Positions 10,274-21,258 of a DNA stretch of 64,000 nucleotides are shown here, one piece after another (within the stretch, counting starts at the first letter, position 1; every line of letters begins with the position of its first letter). The position numbers were made by a program, and so were the translations under genes. The notes under the pieces are model-generated. The model did not search any database and was not told where the DNA came from. It saw nothing but the letters and a program-made list of their open reading frames with translations. Source of the stretch: Hirundichthys speculiger (Eukaryota; Chordata; Actinopteri; Beloniformes; Exocoetidae); contig JAGFBZ010001279.1 of assembly GCA_018398805.1 (NCBI GenBank), forward strand, positions 1,532,501 to 1,596,500, in the 5' to 3' direction.

Positions 10274-13200
10274 CGGTGCTGCCACCCAGTGGACACCATT
10301 TTCACAGTGCACAGGTTTCCTCTATTGCTTTCACACCAACATTTCTGTCTTCACATAGTATCCTGCAGGTGCCTGAACCGTGCACTCATACGGTCAAAAA
10401 AATCCACCAAGGATTGCACGCACTCATGTTGTTGACGTAGCGGAAGTGGTGGGACACTCGTTAGCGGCGTTTTCGAGGACGAAATGTCTGTCGTCAGCGC
10501 TGACAATGACCCAGCTTTAATCTTTTTTTATTTGAGAGTTCTGCGCTTTTCGCCTTGAACTTGAAGCAAAGACTCTGAAGTTACAACGAACAGTGAAGAT
10601 GAAAGGGATGCATTCATGAGAAATATGATTTAAACCTGGTTTATTTCAGTCAAGCTACGATGGACAACCGTTTCTCCAAAATCACCATGTGATCACCTAG
10701 AAACAATGCATGATGCCAGGATGGCTGCTCCGGCACTGTTGTAAAACTGCTAACACAACGTTGAAAAGAGAATGAGTATTTAGAAGTCATTCAGATTCAC
10801 TTGTAAAAGAATATTGTTTGCTCTTGTGATCCATCAGGCTTCCAAAATGCACTTTACATCTGTACATGTGTGTCTGCTTCCTGATCATCTCCACATAAAG
10901 CTGCGTGGTCCAGGATGAAGGCCGTATGTTCATCAGCTGAGATGAAGCTCTGGTTACTGGTCCTCCTCCAGCAGAGCTAATGCTTTCACCTAATGTTTCC
11001 TTTTTCTTTTTTTGGCTTCTCAATTGTAATTTGCCCACCTCTCCTTTCTGCTGCAGGGTCCTCTGCTCTGAATTTAGAAGTCTGATTGCGCCTGATGCTT
11101 TTATCAGTGCAGCACGTCCACTTTTGTTCACGATTAAGCACCGACAATGAAAACTAATTTCCCTTTCCTTCTACTTCGCCTCCAGTCTCAGCTTCAGATT
11201 CAGTTAAAACTTGACTCGCTGTTGCCTTCGTTTCATATTTATTTAACTGTGGTTCAAACAATGTTGTTATGTCCAAATAAATATTCTGCTGGGCTTCTGC
11301 TTCCATTTATGGATGAAAATGAGTCCAAATCAGGTATGCATGTGCACACTTTCACATTGAATCTCGAGGAAAGACTGTGAATGCACATTTCTGCTTTTGT
11401 GCTGATAAGGTATTGGTCCTGAAAGTACACAGATGTATTAATCTGCCCCTAGAAATATAAAAAAAAAAAAGTCAAGTTTAATTTTGGTTTTATGTCCTTG
11501 ACCGCTGATTGCAGCTGATGTGGATTTTAAAATCAGACTCAGATTATATCAGGGTGTTCCAGTTCGAAGTGGCTCTCTGTGAGGTACAGTCAGAGCTTAT
11601 CGCTGACATTTAAATGTCAGTTCACTTGACATGGTAACATTTTGTAGATGAGGTGATTGTCAGCTAAAAGTCCTCTGAAGAATACTTTGGAGTCATGATG
11701 GCTGGCTGAAAGTCTGCAGAGGGCGAAAGAGGAGTGTGACTTCATTTCCAAGAGTTCAGTTGTGCTGAAACCCGTGTCTTCACACTTCACCGCCACTGAA
11801 GTGTGAGAAAGTCTGAGCGAAGGTCTCTGGCAGATGTGCAAAGTGTTGGTCAGCGGACGGGTTCAGGCTGTTCTCGCCTGTCTGCTCGTCTCATCGGGCC
11901 GGCGTGGCGCGTCCTTGAAAAACAAACTCCTGATCCCGTGGAACAGCTCATCCTTTTCCAAATGCTTCGCAGAGTAAACACCGTCTTCAGACACAATCAC
12001 ACCCTCGGTTTCCTTGTGCGTCTCGCTGGATCAAATGGAGCACATCCATTTTCCCTCCGTTTACTCCTTCATCAGTCACGCAGACATCTGCAGAAAATAT
12101 TTAGCTGTGATACAAACTGCAGTAATCCACCACCCAGGCAGACAGCCATCCCTTTTGCTTTCCTTTTGTGTGTGTTTTTTTGGCACATTAACGTCCAGCG
12201 TTTGGACGGCATTCAGCATCTTCATAATTATCAGCGACGGCCACACATTTGCAGGACAGTTCCTCAAAAGTCTGCAAAAATAAAAGAAGACATACTTAGA
12301 AGTGCTTTGTCTCCCATCAGCACTGAGTACACCAACTAGACATGCTCTTCATCTAATTTTATTTTTTAACTTTTCCATTTCCTGCCCCTGTTTCCTCTCA
12401 CACCTGTTTTCAGTCGGGGTTCGTAGGTGTCGGACATGAATCCAGAAAACTGGACTTAGTTAACAGAATGTCTTTTCAATAAACAAAAGGTTACTGTCGT
12501 AGCATGAAATCTAGAAGAAACCAAAGTCCAAAGACAGTGAGGTGAGGAGAAGGCAGCAGAGGAAACAATCACAGAGAGCAAAATAACAGAACGGTGACAA
12601 GACAAGACAGTATACAGACCTGATAAACACTCACGCAACAGACCAAGTGTTGTCAAAGTAAAACAGAAAAAAAGCTAAAAGCCAAACAATAGAAGTAGCA
12701 CGAGTAAACACAAGGCCGGTTTCTTTCAGCCGGGGTTCAGGATGATTTTCCTGATCCAAAAACATTGAAGCAAGTTTCCATTATCAGAGACGAGAATTTT
12801 CAGAAAACTCTACGGGGCCGAAAACATGTCCCTGCTGCCGGTTAGCTACCGAGAACAGCGCCCCCCCCAAAAAAAACCACTGGGTGGTAAGAAAAAAAAA
12901 CTGAAATGTAGACGCAGACCGTTTTGGAAAGCACATAGTACGCTGTGTGATTTTGAGTTTCACAAATGTAGGACGCACGTTGCAAGACGTGAACGACTGC
13001 GAAGTCTGTAGTATGTGAAAAATACCTGGGTGGTGGGATTTTTCCAGGAACATTTCCAGCGCCCAACTGACCAGCCTCCCTCGCATAATGTATCCTATAA
13101 GGTAACGTATCACTTCAGCAGAAGGAGGTCATGTGATCAGCTTCCAGTTGGTGGTATACTACATACTAACACCAGCAGTAGCGTGCAGCACATACTGAAT

Positions 13201-13740
13201 CCACAGTGCTGTGAGGAGAAACTTTCAAAAACAGTCATGGATTAAGTCGGTCCACTCAGAAGCTTTCACATAATGAAGCTCTAATGGAGAAGCTTGGGGA
13301 GCAGGATCGATGCCAAACTTTCAACCAGGACACCACATTTTGATTGGATGTTTGAGTCAGTTGTTCTTTCTTCCCCCCAGCTGTCATATCCTCGGTTAAA
13401 ATCATTGTGGATCTAAGTTCTGTCTTCCAATCAATGTCTTTCTGAGCTGATGAATACCCATGACCACCGCGAAGCGGTGGACTGGATGCCAATGACACAC
13501 TTGTATTCAAAAGCCAAAATCAAGCAGCGAGCATTTGGACAAAGATGCTCAAAGAGCTCTTCCACCAAAGCTGATGCTGTATTTAACAAAGCATTATTCT
13601 AACTGAAGCCATAATTTAACAGGGTTTCTCCTTTCTCAAACTCAAACTTTCCACAAAGTTGAGATAATGTCACGAAGTGTACAAACTATTTAATTACTAA
13701 TGTGACAGTGTGGGGTCCTGTCACTATACCTCCGATTGCT
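10274..13740. other. Intergenic, nothing recognised
   Basis: About 3.5 kb without a gene. Longer frames (for example 178 codons at 11803-12339) contain no domain, overlap competing frames and have unsuitable composition. A short C-run/A-run lies at 12861-12875. Confidence 0.4.
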
Positions 13741-13744
13741 CACG

Positions 13745-13860
13745 TGTCCTGGCTACTTGGCCAACAGGCTATCCCTTTGGCTGACTGGCAAGCACATGTG
13801 ACTTTCACCTGGGAGTCTTGGGATCAAATCCCACCCGGGCCCTCCGTGGTGTTCACCTTG
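13745..13860 (+). mobile_element. Possible tRNA-derived SINE head
   Basis: An A-box-like TGGCTGACTGG (13778-13788) is followed after about 31 bp by a B-box-like GGATCAAATCC (13821-13831). Both match the polymerase III internal promoter consensus with few deviations. No clear body or tail is seen; the sequence runs into an inverted copy of another repeat at 13870. Confidence 0.4.
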
Positions 13861-13869
13861 CCACACTAA

Positions 13870-14262
13870 CTAGAAAAGCACTTGGAGAGCGCAGACCTCT
13901 GCCAAGCACCACAATTGCAACATATAGCGATTTACAGATTGCAATAAAATCCTCCTTCTGGATCAGATCCGGATCAGCCTTTGAAATTTGATAGAGGTTC
14001 CCATTGTCAATCCCTGAGTCAAATTTCATGAGTTTTGGGCAATAATTAAAAAAATTTTTAATCTAAAATCAAATATTTTGGCCCCCTTGACCGCAATGTT
14101 ATCGAAAATTTGAAAGTGATCCAGAATCCAGGATTTCTTCCAGATCACAGCCAAAATGAAATCAGTTCTTCCTTTTCACATTTCTGACAAGTCCTGAAAA
14201 TTTCATCAAAATCCATCCATAACTTTTTGAGTTATCTTGAACACAGTCAAACAGACAGAGCA
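13870..14262 (-). repeat. CTCCGCCAAGG-family interspersed repeat, copy 1
   Basis: The copy starts CTAGAAAAGCACTTGGAGAG, which is the reverse complement of the 3' ends at 19998 and 40135. It shares an internal block (rc of GTCAGAAATGTGAAAAGGAA) and the sentence-like GATCCAGAATCCAGGATT with the other two copies. There is no coding capacity, and the element class is not determined. Confidence 0.75.
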
Positions 14263-14770
14263 CTGTTATCTTGCGTGTACATTTGTTTTCATGACTAGCA
14301 TTATCTGGAACAAAAGTATTGAAAGCTTTGATGTATCGTTTCTGACTACATTTCTCAAAGCAGAGCATATTAAATGTTTTGTCATCAATGATTGTTTCCT
14401 CCTGTTGCCTCTGCCGGCTGATGGACCTAAACTCATTTGGTCGTCCTTCACTGTCGGAGGATCTGGGGGGAGTTTGTGCTCGTCGATGACCGGGGTCAGA
14501 AGACAGAAGGTGTTGAATGCTTCACAGACTGGAAACTCCCTCGAGGCTTATTTGTGAGTTGTTGCCGCATTAATAAGGCTGACTTGACAAAAGCATGATG
14601 AAAACAGGCCAGAGTCTTCACACTCATGTTTCATGTTTGACACTGACGTCATAGTGGGAAATATGTCCCCATGTACTGCCAGGCGTTGTCTATTTTTCAA
14701 AAAAAGAGGCGCTGATGAGGCAGGATATCGAAAAACATCCAGGAATTAAAAAAGCAGAAGGCAAGAAAGC
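14263..14770. other. Intergenic, nothing recognised
   Basis: No gene or repeat boundary recognised. Confidence 0.4.
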
Positions 14771-15340
14771 AGAAAGAGGAATAGACTTCTGCCAGTGGAC
14801 CTGCCTCTGCTCTGTTGATCCCAGGATTTTTATTGACACACTGGAGCAGGTTGTTGGAATTAGAAGAATGGCATTGAAATGGTTAAAGTCCTATTTGTTG
14901 GATCGATTTCAGCTTCCCAGTGTACGTAATGATTTTTTTTCTAGTAGTTCTAAGGTCAGCTGTGGAGTACCCCTGGGTTCTGGTCTCGGACCAGTACTTT
15001 TCTCCTTTCATATGCTGCCTTAAGAAAACATAATGATACATGTTATCCAGATGATACTCAACTGTATTTGTCCTTGTGACCACATGAAGCTAATCAAATA
15101 GCCTTATTGGATGCATGAATCAAAGATGTGAAACCTGGATGACCTGCTTTTTAACTGAGATAAAACTGAAATTGTTGTAATTGGTCCAAATCACCACCAG
15201 GGGGCACTCTAGAGCTGCACAGTTAATCCAGATCATGCTGTCTACTGTTAGGAATCTTGGTTTTTTTTGATCAAGACCTATCTTTTAATTCTCATATAAA
15301 GCAGGTCACAAAGTTGGCTTTCTTTCATGTCTGTAATGTG
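14771..15340 (+). pseudogene. L2-type LINE reverse-transcriptase fragment
   Basis: The frame shows LINE reverse-transcriptase blocks in order: ALKWLKSYLLDRFQLPSV, then SCGVPLGSGLGPVLFSFHML (the VPQGSxLGPxLF block with Q changed to L). After a frameshift comes a YxDDTQLYL remnant (about 15045-15075), DKTEIVVIGPN (about 15160-15190), and DQDLSFNSHIKQVTKLAFFH (15269-15328). These are hallmarks of fish L2 elements. Frameshifts and stops make it inactive. The copy is interrupted after HVCNV at about 15340 and resumes at about 15713. Confidence 0.85.
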
Positions 15341-15712
15341 TGAGTCCATCTCCCTCGTGAGTTAGCTCCTCCCCCTTCCTGTGTGTCTGCTCCCTCCTCC
15401 AGGGGGCATCGCAGCTGCCTGCCACACCTGCTCCTCATCTTCCATCACCTGTGTTTTAAAAAGGCCAGCATGCTGCAGGAAGGTGCCAGTTCAACTCCCT
15501 TCCTACACTGGTTTGTACCTGAACGCTGCCCTGGATTCTCATGTGACAGTGTTTCCTGTAAAACGTCTATCTGTCTGCAGCCCTGCACCCTGGTGACCCT
15601 GCTCTGGTCGGCTTGTCCCCTATACCTCTGGATCTGAGTGAAGAGTTTGGTTTTTTGCTGCCTACTAGACTCTGCATTTAGATCCACTGTTTCACATCAT
15701 AACAGAAAACTA
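15341..15712. mobile_element. Unclassified insertion inside the L2 copy
   Basis: About 370 bp separate two collinear parts of the L2 reverse-transcriptase frame. The inserted DNA is C/T-rich (CTCCCCCTTCC, CTCCTCCAGGGGGC) and has no domain. I found no clear terminal repeats or target duplication, so the class (SINE, solo LTR or MITE) is open. Confidence 0.5.
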
Positions 15713-15830
15713 GAAACATCCTGATGGAAGAGGATGCAGAAAAATGAATCCATCCCCTTGTCACTTCTAGCTGGATTATTGTAATTCTTTTTTTTTCCTG
15801 CTGTACAAACAGCAGTGTTAAAAACCTTTA
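15713..15830 (+). pseudogene. L2 LINE fragment, continuation
   Basis: The DNA reads DAEK followed, in a shifted frame, by LDYCNS (SRLDYCNSLL in intact L2). This continues the same reverse-transcriptase relic after the insertion at 15341-15712. Confidence 0.7.
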
Positions 15831-17351
15831 CTTCAAAACCTTTCAGTCTAAAAATGTTGAGTTAAACTGAGTTTTTGGTTTCAAAACCGCTGTTTGGAGT
15901 CGGTTCAGTCGACTCTGAGTATGTTGACCCTGAGTTACTATGATTATACAAGAACTTCATCAATGGAGCTCTGTCACTGTAATTCACCATGGCAACGGCA
16001 AATAAACAGAAGAATCAGAGCTTTTATTGCAATGACGTGGTTTTCTGTAGATGACAGCAGAAGCGATGAAGGAAAGACAGATGTAGGAGCAAGTGAATGT
16101 ATAATTTGAATATTCGGTTTAAACAAAAAGAGGAAAACGTTGAAGCAGTTAAAAACATGTTTCAGACAGGTAACTCAATCATAATTTACTTTAACAGCAT
16201 TCAGCACTGACAAAGAAATTATTCAAGGAGCTTGATGGTAATTTTTTTTTTCTTTCTTTTTTTTCGTGCTAATGGGAAAAGTGAACATGCCCTTCACCAG
16301 TCCTCTCTGGCAGTATTTATTTATTTATTTTTAATAAATGCACAAGTGTGAATGATAGTGAGTTAGTGCTTTATTAACTCCTAAAACCCTTACATAAAAC
16401 AGACTGTTGTGGTGTGGTGTAGTACAGTGGTCCCCAACCCCCGGGCCGAGGACCGGTACAGGGTCGTGGATCACTTGGTACCGGACAAGAAAAAATTAGT
16501 TTTTTAAGTTTTATTGATTGTATGAGTCTGAACGAGCTTTTATTGTGAAAAATCTTTTATTTTGAATAATAACCGGATTCTCTGTAGTGATCGACCGATA
16601 TGGGTTTTTCAGGACTGATACCGATACCGATTATTAGTAGTTAGAGGAGGCCGATAACCAATATTTGGAGCCGACATTCATTTGGAGTAAAAGTGTAAAA
16701 ATTGGCCTAAAAAAATTGAATAATGCAAACACTAAACTTCACTGAAATGCCTAAAGCATGTTCATTGAATCACACAAATAGAAAATAATAGCTCCAGAAG
16801 TGCCTGAATTTCCTACACTCAGAAACATCTCTCATAAAGTTGAATAAAAGGTTAAATAAATAGCTCTCTGAAATTACAGAAAATACAGTAAAATTTAAAT
16901 ATAACTACAATGACTTGTCTTTGTTTTAAGTTCAAACACAACAAAAATACAGGGAGTTCTCAGGCTCAGCAGCACCTCTTGTAACATTAAATAAAAACTT
17001 AGATAATAGCTTCCTAAATTTTTTCACAATAAATTTAATTAAATTTCAGTATAACTGAAATAATTTAACTTTGTTTTAACTTGAAACAAAAACAAAAAGT
17101 GCAGGAGTTCTCAGGTTCAGCATTATCTCTAGTAAATGCAAATAAAAACTTGTTTTTCCATTTGAGATTTTATAAAGTAGTAGTATATAAAACAGCAGCA
17201 TTTAGGATGCCTTAAGTTGATTTCATTATCAAATGTTATATTTTACCATGCGATAGCAAGGACCCTGTCATTCAAAACTGTGTTGCTACATTATTAATGA
17301 TTAATATGACAAAGGCTACATAAAAAAGTATAATAGTTGTTATGAGTGCAG

Positions 17352-18207
17352 TTAAAGGAGCCGTTTGTAAGATTATGGCCAAAACTGGTACTGCAGTCAC
17401 TTTCAAAATACTGTTGAGCGGCGTGTACCCTCCCCCTCCTCCCCGACCAGAGGTTGCCAGGTCGGCTGCAGAATGCAGCAGGAACGTAGGCTGCCATGGC
17501 AAGCGACGTCCTACACAATAAGTTTATTTTCTGTTAATTATATTTAATGCTTTATGAAAGATCTTTTCTTTCTTTGATCTTTCGTAACTAGAGGAAATAT
17601 TTTCCCGTTGAGGCGTTTCGTAACCTGAAAGTTTCGTATGTAGAGGCGTTCGTAAGTAGAGGTACCACTGTTACCTTGTCCAAGTAAATTAGCGTTAGCC
17701 AAACATTTAGCTATGAATCTTACCTGTCCAGGAGAAAATCAGCAACGCTGGCGTCTGTCTTCAAATTCTTCTCCGCTTTCAGCCGTCTCCATCTATCAAA
17801 AGCATCTCCTATACAAATCCTTGTTTTATTTCGGACCTTGTCACGACGTAACTCGGATTCATAACGAGGTCTTTTAGGTTTTGGAAAGCTAGACATTTTT
17901 TCATCCAACACGTTCGTAGCGGCTGCTGCGATAATTAGAGCCGAGCTGGCAACCCGGATGCCGAAAACCTACTGACTTCGTGATTGGGAGATAGGTGGAG
18001 GGTGGCGCTTCAGGCCAAAACAAAAAATGACAACATCAACATCAGTTGAGGGCTGCAACTCCTCTTTTTAAACGGGAATATCCTGGCTTGAGTGCTGTTG
18101 TCAGTGACATAAGTATTTGAAATGAACATGATTTTTAAATGTCTGTTGACATATCGGGGTCATTTTATGATTCGTTTTATTAGATCTCTTACATACGGCT
18201 CCTTTAA
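17352..18207 (-). mobile_element. TTAA-flanked DNA transposon (Kolobok or piggyBac-like)
   Basis: The element proper, 17356-18203, has ends AGGAGCCGTTTGTAAGA and (reverse complement of the right) AGGAGCCGTATGTAAGA. It is flanked on both sides by TTAA (17352-17355, 18204-18207). A TTAA duplication is used by piggyBac and Kolobok; the purine-rich AGG terminus fits Kolobok better. It carries a first-exon-like frame on the minus strand. A further repeat with CTTACGAA/TTCGTAAC units lies at about 17575-17670. Confidence 0.75.
17722..17911 (-). pseudogene. Transposon-encoded first exon, basic domain
   Basis: A 63-codon minus-strand frame begins MLDEKMSSFPKPKRPR and continues with a basic/helical segment, then FDRWRRLKAEKNLKTDAS and VADFLLDR. 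The (F)xRWRxLKxxKxLKxDxxVAxFLLD pattern is one I recognise as common in predicted fish transposon-linked proteins, but I cannot name its function. The frame ends exactly at a good splice donor (CAG|GTAAGA), suggesting an original first exon rather than a full protein. Downstream exons were not found, and the 848-bp element is too short for a full transposase. Confidence 0.5.
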
Positions 18208-19543
18208 ACTCTTGACAGGACACAAACAGCCTTTCGGGTTTTAATGAGCTCACACAGTATTTAAAATGTTCCACCACTTTGTTCAGATGAATCATTTCTG
18301 AATTTTACTCTCATCTTCCCGTTCATTTTCAGATCATAGGACCAGAAAGCTCATAGCAACATTAGGAGTTGTGAGTTGTGGAGTTTTTCACGTGACTTTA
18401 ACTACATACTAATCTCCACATTACAGACCGTGATTTCCTATTGAGCGCACCTGAATATTCGGATCTCAAAATAAATACGTGCAGTAGCTCTGGTTACTTC
18501 TCTGACCGACAGATCGATTGCCTTTAACTTAAAGCTAAATCATATGCACTCCTTCATGTGTTTTCCATGATGAGGGTGTGTGCATGAAGCACAAAATGAC
18601 TGATCTGAAGAATTTAGTGAGAGTGCGTTTGATTTAATCTGAACAGTTTCATTGGTCCACTGTGACCGGTTCGGTAATTTCATTCTAACTGGAATAAACG
18701 TATTGACGGCATGAAGCTGGCCCGTAGAAATCTATACATTAGCCACATCGTGTATAAGCTGTAGGGTTCGAATCGTGAGAAAAAGTAACGGCTTACTGTC
18801 CGGAAAGTTCGGTGTATTTTCCCCATTGCTAATACATAGTCTGCAGAGCGTTTAGCATCAGATGGACGAACTAATTTTATGGTAAAAGCTAAGCAGCCTC
18901 CACCTTAGCGCTCCCTAAAACAAGTGAACTTAGTTTTTTATGCACTCTCTCTTAATCACACACACATCATGGACTGTATCCATGTCCATATTATCAGCAG
19001 TCTTCTTTTAAATAATTCAGACATGTTGGGACGTAATACGAGTTAGCATAGCTGCCGCTAAGGTTTACTCTGCTCTTATGTTATTCTGCTGCTCACTGTA
19101 ACGTTAGTAGTAGCTGTGAGATGCAGAGTACTGGGATGTTTATTACAATTTCAGAAGAGCTTTCTGCATTTACCTTTGACACGTGTTTTCTGTCGGGAGC
19201 TTCTCACACAAGAAAACTTTTCCTATCACTCTCCCGTGTTTGTGATGACAGCTTCTTGTTCGGAGGCTCCGCCTCTGCCGCTCAACCAATCAGAGGACGA
19301 GGTGAATAATGCAGGAGACAACAGGCAGGAGAGAGAGGCGCGGCGGCATCTGAGCCGGAATAACCCAGTTTTAAATTGATTTCTTCATATCGGCCGGTCG
19401 GATTAAAAAAAGGCCGATGCCGATATAAGTCAAATTTCCAAATATCGGCCCCGATAATCGGCCCGACCGATAATCGGTCGATCACTAATTCTCTGGGTCA
19501 CATCTCGGTCGCTTGAGCGCCAAAATTTAACTTAACTTGCAAA

Positions 19544-19725
19544 ATGAGTAAGAAACAGACATCTTTGGAAAGTTTCCTTGTGAAGGAGAAAATGCACAGT
19601 GAAGAGAAAGAAGAACAACCTACAACATCCAAGAGAAAGAAAGCTTTTAACAGACAATACTAGGAGTCCTACTTGAAGTATGGATTTATCACGACAGGTG
19701 ATTCTACGTACCAAGCTCTGCGTGA
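19544..19725 (+). pseudogene. hAT transposase N-terminus, stop-containing
   Basis: The frame begins MSKKQTSLESFLVKEKMHSE, then a Lys-rich stretch and FNRQY. An in-frame TAG at 19661 follows, then ESYLKYGFITTGDSTYQAL. Intact relatives of the SCAND3/ZBED9-like hAT transposases read KYQESYLKYGFIxTGD here, immediately before the zinc-binding region. The rest of the gene is missing because another repeat starts at about 19733. Inactive. Confidence 0.7.
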
Positions 19726-19732
19726 GTTTTTT

Positions 19733-19998
19733 ACCTCCGCCAAGGAGGTTATGTTTTTGCCGGAGTTTATCTGCCTGTTTGTCTGTTTGTTTGTTTGTTT
19801 GTCTGTATTAAAGATAGCTCAAAAAAGTTATGGATGGATTTTGGTGAAATTTTCAGGAGTTGTCAGAAATGTGAAAAGGAAGAACTGATTTCATTTTGGG
19901 TGTGGTCCGGAAGAAATCCTGGATTCTGGATCACTTTCAGATTTTCTGTAAGTGTTGCGCTTGGCAGAGGTCTGCACTCTTCGAGTGCTTTTCTAGTT
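19733..19998 (+). repeat. CTCCGCCAAGG-family repeat, copy 2
   Basis: The copy starts CCTCCGCCAAGGAGGTTATG and ends GAGTGCTTTTCTAGTT. It contains a (TTTG)n-like microsatellite at about 19776-19805 and the same middle as copies 1 and 3. This copy is short: the block between TTCTGTAAGTGTTGCG and the CTTGGCAGAGGTCTG end is deleted. Confidence 0.75.
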
Positions 19999-20159
19999 CT
20001 AACATGTATTTTTTACAGGTTTTTATGTCATTTCATGTATTCTTTATAATTTATTTAAAAAAACGCGTCTCTACTTTTCTAGTTTTTATATTTAATGGGT
20101 ATAGAGGATGTTACCAAAGACCTCGATGTTATACTCATGTTATGCTATTGGCGTAATGT

Positions 20160-20510
20160 AACGAGGCCCCCCCGCCCCAAAGGACGCCAAGGGAAGAGAC
20201 ACACCAAACCCACAGGACGGGGCCCGGAGCCCCCACAGACCCCCCGGGGTCACCACCTCCCATGGGGATCCGGATGGAAAGAAATACCATGGTGGGCCAG
20301 ATGCCAAAGTAACGGTAGGGGTGGAGTGCCCCAGTGCGTGCCCGAGGCCGTGCCTGAAGCTGTGCCCGAGGCCGTGCCCGAGGCCATGCCCCGGCCAGCC
20401 AGCCCCATACAACCCACCACCGGAACCAGAGGGGGCAACCCTCACACCACCACAGCCCACCTGAGAGCTAGCCACCCACGCGCAGTGAGCTAGACCATGG
20501 GGGGGAGTAT
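20160..20510. repeat. GC-rich repeat with 12-bp tandem units
   Basis: This is an abrupt GC-rich island in A/T-rich surroundings. At 20341-20388 about four 12-bp units of the form CCCGAGGCCGTG follow each other (one reads CCTGAAGCTGTG). Long open frames on both strands come only from this composition. The flanking text resembles the GC-rich 5' parts of fish retroelements, but I cannot name one. Confidence 0.5.
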
Positions 20511-21258
20511 GATGGTAGCTAATGTGGGCGAGTCGGTCCATCCAGTCACTCTGGGTAACCCTACAGGACATTTTCTTTACTCTCAGAAATGGAAGCAGGA
20601 TACTAATAAAAACTTGACATTTGCAAATAAAACGTAGCTTTTCTGTGAAGTTTGGGACATACATGATGGGTGATTTTTGCCTATTTTAGTTTAACGGTAG
20701 ACCTAACACTCAAAATTCATCATAGCATCACAAACACAAGTGATGGCTGCTTGACTGCAGTAAACTGTCCGTTGGGATCGTTCAATAAATGTCTCCGACG
20801 CAAATGCGGCATGTGATCGTTCAGACGTCTCCAAAATGCAACTAATATCGATTTTCTGATGAAACTGAACTGGTTTCAGCTTCATGAAGGGGAGGAGACA
20901 GAAACAAACTGGGCGTATGTTCAGGAAGGTAAACCTGCTCCTGACCAGGTTTAGAGTCAGCTTGGAGAATAAATCCACTTTGCACCTCTGATGTAGTCGT
21001 TGTATCGATTAACTGCAGATTGACTGTCTCACTAGAACACACAAAGTGTATATACTCATAAATAAGATATACCTACATTTATATGTAACACATGGTAACA
21101 GAGTATGAGTTATCCTTGGTTGTTGAAACCGGCTCAACTGAACCCTCCTGGCGTTAAGTTAAATTCGCCTTGGGAAACGGAAAACTCTGATTTTTCCTGA
21201 GTTCAGGTTCAACAGACTCAGAGTTTCTATTATGACCTGCTTTCTGAACCGACCCCTG

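Larger units (their letters stand above)
16577..19495. mobile_element. hAT-type transposon with perfect 8-bp target duplication
   Basis: The element proper, 16585-19487, begins TAGTGATCGACCGATAT and ends CGGTCGATCACTA. It is bracketed by the perfect 8-bp repeat ATTCTCTG at 16577-16584 and 19488-19495. The outermost ~80 bp on each side are rich in CCGATA/TATCGG units. It sits inside the hAT element that starts at 16425, and itself contains the TTAA-flanked element at 17352-18207. No transposase was recognised in its own DNA. Confidence 0.88.
16425..19725 (+). mobile_element. hAT transposon (ZBED/SCAND3-type), 3'-truncated
   Basis: The left end CAGTGGTCCCCAACCCCC is a hAT-type terminus. The transposase gene starts at 19544, after a later insertion at 16585-19487. 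The body breaks off at about 19725, where a different repeat begins. No matching right terminus (GGGGACCACTG) was found, so the element is 3'-truncated. Confidence 0.65.
15868..21258. mobile_element. Outer DNA transposon of a nested stack (ISL2EU/Harbinger-like ends)
   Basis: The left end at about 15880-15950 (GACTCTGAGTATGTTGACCC) and the right end at about 21185-21255 (CTGCTTTCTGAACCGACCC) match the two ends of the element at 27197-27942. The internal phrase CCATGGCAACGGCAA at 15988-16002 also occurs, in reverse complement and slightly changed, at about 27784-27798. I infer one element pulled apart by the insertions at 16425-20000. The ends alone are fairly clear. That they belong to one copy is inference, and two independent fragments is the alternative. 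Confidence 0.45.

Noticed and set aside
11803..12339. 178-codon plus-strand open frame
   Set aside because: No domain, no splice or promoter context, overlapped by other frames. Length is within chance for a 64-kb six-frame scan.
20095..20664. 132- and 174-codon frames on opposite strands
   Set aside because: Open only because of the GC-rich 12-bp tandem repeat; the peptides are simple repeats.
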